Assembly: GCA_015068335.1 (NCBI GenBank)
Contig: SVKT01000008.1
Location: forward strand, 1-25,058
DNA from: Oscillospiraceae bacterium
GTDB lineage: Bacteria > Bacillota > Clostridia > Oscillospirales > Oscillospiraceae
Reading direction: 5' to 3'
Length of the DNA stretch: 25,058 bases
The translations under genes and the position numbers were made by a program. The notes under the pieces were generated by a model. The model made no database searches. It was given only the letters and a program-made list of their open reading frames with translations, and was not told the DNA's origin. This document shows, one piece after another, positions 22,738 to 25,058 of the stretch; position 1 is the stretch's first letter, and every line of letters starts with the position of its first letter.

Positions 22738-25058
22738 TTAGTATTCCAGTTCGCCGGTGAAGACCAGTTTGGCGTCGCCGGTGAGGGTGACGCGCTCGTC
22801 GGTGTAGTTGACCACCAGATCGCCGCCCTTGGCGCGGACGGTGATGTCGCGGCCTTTTTCGCACAGGCCGTTGGCCACGGCGGCAACCACCGCGGCGCAG
22901 GCGCCGGTACCGCAGGCAAGGGTCTCGCCGTTGCCGCGCTCCCACACGCGCATCTTGATGGTGCTGGGGTTCACCACGCGGATGAACTCGGTGTTGATGC
23001 GCTCGGGGAAGTAGGGGGCGTGCTCAAAGCGGGGGCCGATGAACTCCACATCCACGGCGTCCACGCGGGGGCAGAACACCACGCAGTGGGGGTTGCCCAC
23101 GTCCACACAGGTGATGTTGTAGGGCCGGCCGCCGATGCGCACGGGATAGTCCACCACGGTCTGTTCCTTGATGGCAAATTTCAGCGCAGCGGTGTCCAGG
23201 GTGGCATAGCCCATATCCACGCAGGCGGAGGTCACCTTGCCGTTGGAGGTGTACAACTGCACCTGCTTCACGCCTCTGCCGGTCTCGATGGAGATGACTT
23301 CCTTCTTTACGATGCCGAAGTCGTACAGGTACTTGCCCATACAGCGCAGGGCGTTGCCTGCCATCATACCCTCGGAGCCGTCGGCGTTGAACATACGGAT
23401 CTTTGCGTCCGCCTTTTCGGAGCGCTCCATCAGCACGATGCCGTCGGCGCCGATGCCGTAGTGCCGGTCGCAGAAGGTGACGCACAGGGACTCGGGGCAG
23501 GTGATGGTATTGTCCCAGTTTTCCAGGAAAATATAGTCGTTGCCGGAAGTCTGCATCTTGGCGAATTTCAGTTTCTGTCTGCCCTCGCGCAGATTGCAGA
23601 TGTCGATCAACTCGGTGTTGTGCTGATTGTAGCGGGAGGCAAGGATGTCTGCCAGCGCGCCGGCGGTGTCCAGAGAGGTGAGGCAGGGGATGCCCAACTG
23701 GACGCAGCGGTGGTTCAGGCGGATAAAGTCCTTGATATAGGTAGGCTCGGTGGAGCCGGTGAGAATGACATAGTCGATCTTGCCGTCTTCCAGCATCTGG
23801 AAGACCTTGCTGTCCTGACCCAGTTTGCCCACGATCTCCACGTCGGTGCCCAACTGGGAGATCTCGTGGGCGGTGCCTTCGGTGGCGTAGAGTTTGTAGC
23901 CCATCTCGTCCAGTTTGCGGGCGATGTTCACCACTTCGGGCTGGTCGCGGTGGTTGACGGAGATCAGGATGCCGCCGTCACGGGGCTTGTCCAGTTTGTA
24001 GCCGGCGGAGACCAGGCCCTTGTACATCGCTTCGTTGAGGTCCTTGCCCAGACCCAGCACTTCGCCGGTGGACTTCATCTCGGGGGAGAGGGCGGCGTTG
24101 GCGTCGGTGATCTTCTGGAAGGAGAACACGGGCACCTTCACGGCCACATAGGGAGGCTCCTTGTAGAGGCCGGTGCCGTAGCCCATTTCCGCCAGGGGCT
24201 GACCGATCATAACGCGGGTGGCCAGATCCACCATCGGCACGCCGGTGACCTTGGAGATGTAGGGCACGGTACGGGAGGCGCGGGGGTTGACTTCGATGAC
24301 GTAGAGTTCGCCCTCGTAGATCAGGTACTGAATGTTGATCAGGCCCTTGGTGCCCAGCGCCAGCGCCAGTTTTTCGGAGCAGTCGGTGATGATCTTCACC
24401 ATCTTGTCGCTGATGGAGAAGTGGGGATAGACGGCGATGGAGTCACCGGAGTGCACGCCGGTGCGCTCGATATGCTGCATAATGCCGGGGATCAGCACGT
24501 CCTTGCCGTCAGAGATGACGTCCACTTCCAACTCCTTGCCCATCAGGTACTGATCCACCAGCACCGGGTTTTCGATCTTGCCGGAGAGGATGACGTTCAT
24601 ATAGGTCTTGACGTCCTCATCGTTGTGGGCGATGACCATATTCTGGCCGCCGATGACGTAGGAGGGACGCAGCAGCACGGGATAACCCAGTTCGTGGGCG
24701 GCGTCCAGCGCGCCCTGCATACCGGTGATGCCCATACCGCGGGGACGCTTGATGCTGAAACTTTCCAGCAGTTCGTCGAAACGCTCGCGATCCTCGGCCA
24801 TATCGATGGACTCGGCGGAGGTGCCCATAATCCGGATGCCCTGCTTGTCCAGGAAGCCGGTGAGTTTGATGGCAGTCTGGCCGCCGAAAGCGACCACTAC
24901 GCCCACGGGTTTTTCCACTTCGATGATCTGCATCACGTCCTCGGGACACAAGGGCTCGAAGTACAGGCGGTCGGCGGTGTCATAGTCGGTGGAGACGGTC
25001 TCGGGGTTGTTGTTGACGATGACCACATCGTAGCCCAGCTCCTTCAGCGTCCACACGC
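22738..25058 (-). CDS. carB-dapF: Carbamoyl-phosphate synthase large subunit (C-terminal half) fused in frame to diaminopimelate epimerase; 5' end outside window
   Basis: At least 772 codons are visible with no internal stop. The first part (residues about 1-365) is the second ATP-grasp half of CarB, which phosphorylates carbamate to carbamoyl phosphate (EVNPRASRTVPYISKVTG). The MGS-like allosteric domain follows (about 366-490, ending ALADILASRYNQHNTELIDI). From residue 495 (KLKFAKMQTSGNDYIFLEN) a complete DapF begins, which converts LL- to meso-diaminopimelate for lysine and peptidoglycan. Its second catalytic cysteine is Cys715 in ETLACGTGACAA. At the first one, NADGSEGMMAGNALRC, Ala566 stands where most DapF proteins have Cys; Cys572 lies six residues on. 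No ATG, GTG or TTG with a ribosome binding site exists at the domain junction. The gene continues beyond the right edge, where the first CarB half should lie. Confidence 0.9.
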   Translation of the reverse strand, partial: VWTLKELGYDVVIVNNNPETVSTDYDTADRLYFEPLCPEDVMQIIEVEKPVGVVVAFGGQTAIKLTGFLDKQGIRIMGTSAESIDMAEDRERFDELLESFSIKRPRGMGITGMQGALDAAHELGYPVLLRPSYVIGGQNMVIAHNDEDVKTYMNVILSGKIENPVLVDQYLMGKELEVDVISDGKDVLIPGIMQHIERTGVHSGDSIAVYPHFSISDKMVKIITDCSEKLALALGTKGLINIQYLIYEGELYVIEVNPRASRTVPYISKVTGVPMVDLATRVMIGQPLAEMGYGTGLYKEPPYVAVKVPVFSFQKITDANAALSPEMKSTGEVLGLGKDLNEAMYKGLVSAGYKLDKPRDGGILISVNHRDQPEVVNIARKLDEMGYKLYATEGTAHEISQLGTDVEIVGKLGQDSKVFQMLEDGKIDYVILTGSTEPTYIKDFIRLNHRCVQLGIPCLTSLDTAGALADILASRYNQHNTELIDICNLREGRQKLKFAKMQTSGNDYIFLENWDNTITCPESLCVTFCDRHYGIGADGIVLMERSEKADAKIRMFNADGSEGMMAGNALRCMGKYLYDFGIVKKEVISIETGRGVKQVQLYTSNGKVTSACVDMGYATLDTAALKFAIKEQTVVDYPVRIGGRPYNITCVDVGNPHCVVFCPRVDAVDVEFIGPRFEHAPYFPERINTEFIRVVNPSTIKMRVWERGNGETLACGTGACAAVVAAVANGLCEKGRDITVRAKGGDLVVNYTDERVTLTGDAKLVFTGELEY

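Noticed and set aside
23554..23580. Independent translation start for DapF
   Set aside because: The only ATG (23556) is inside the conserved KMQ motif and there is no ATG, GTG or TTG upstream of it near a ribosome binding site; a CTG start after GAGG cannot be fully excluded.
1..25058. tRNA, rRNA, CRISPR array, transposase or integrase
   Set aside because: None was found on either strand; repeats seen are hairpins and one 68-base duplication, without regular spacing.

Overview
The window is high-GC, low-intergenic DNA from a Gram-positive anaerobe of the class Clostridia, most likely an Oscillospiraceae-type gut bacterium. The evidence is AGGAGG-type ribosome binding sites, SepF/DivIVA division genes, a miaB-mutS-mutL-miaA-hfq cluster, and best-fit protein families. 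No rRNA, tRNA, CRISPR array or transposase gene was found.

Layout: (1) 1-1689 holds the 3' end of lspA, an rluD-type pseudouridine synthase and a YcxB-like membrane protein. (2) 1690-2219 has no convincing protein gene but is full of signals: a minus-strand promoter with a strong intrinsic terminator (candidate small RNA), and a plus-strand promoter with a palindrome in its spacer and a terminator directly downstream. (3) 2220-12359 is the tRNA-modification/mismatch-repair block miaB, mutS, mutL, miaA, hfq. It is interrupted by a two-gene XRE/small-protein module with a symmetric shared promoter (3629-4170), a 420-base hairpin field (4171-4590), and CPBP-protease and AEC-transporter genes between mutS and mutL. 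(4) 12404-15628 is a division-type cluster: HlyD-like protein, YggS/YlmE, SepF, DivIVA, closed by a terminator. (5) 15679-19897 carries an HAD phosphatase, an XRE regulator and an MBOAT/SGNH O-acylation pair. (6) 19898-21973 is lepA, whose first 68 bases including the ribosome binding site are duplicated 240 bases upstream around an inserted hairpin-rich segment. (7) On the minus strand, 22025-22681 is a YoaK/DUF1275 membrane protein and 22738-25058 is an in-frame fusion of the CarB C-terminal half with diaminopimelate epimerase (DapF).

The most striking window-wide signal is compositional. Reading every line by eye I found no CATG at all and only four AGCT, although other palindromic tetramers such as GATC, GGCC, GCGC and TGCA are common. 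Codon choice bends around this: Met codons are never preceded by C, Gln-Leu is written CAG TTG and Glu-Leu GAA CTG. This looks like long exposure to restriction systems of CATG and AGCT specificity. The other leading observations are the symmetric face-to-face promoter of the XRE/small-protein module, the duplicated lepA start, and the CarB-DapF fusion whose epimerase part has Ala where the first catalytic Cys is expected.
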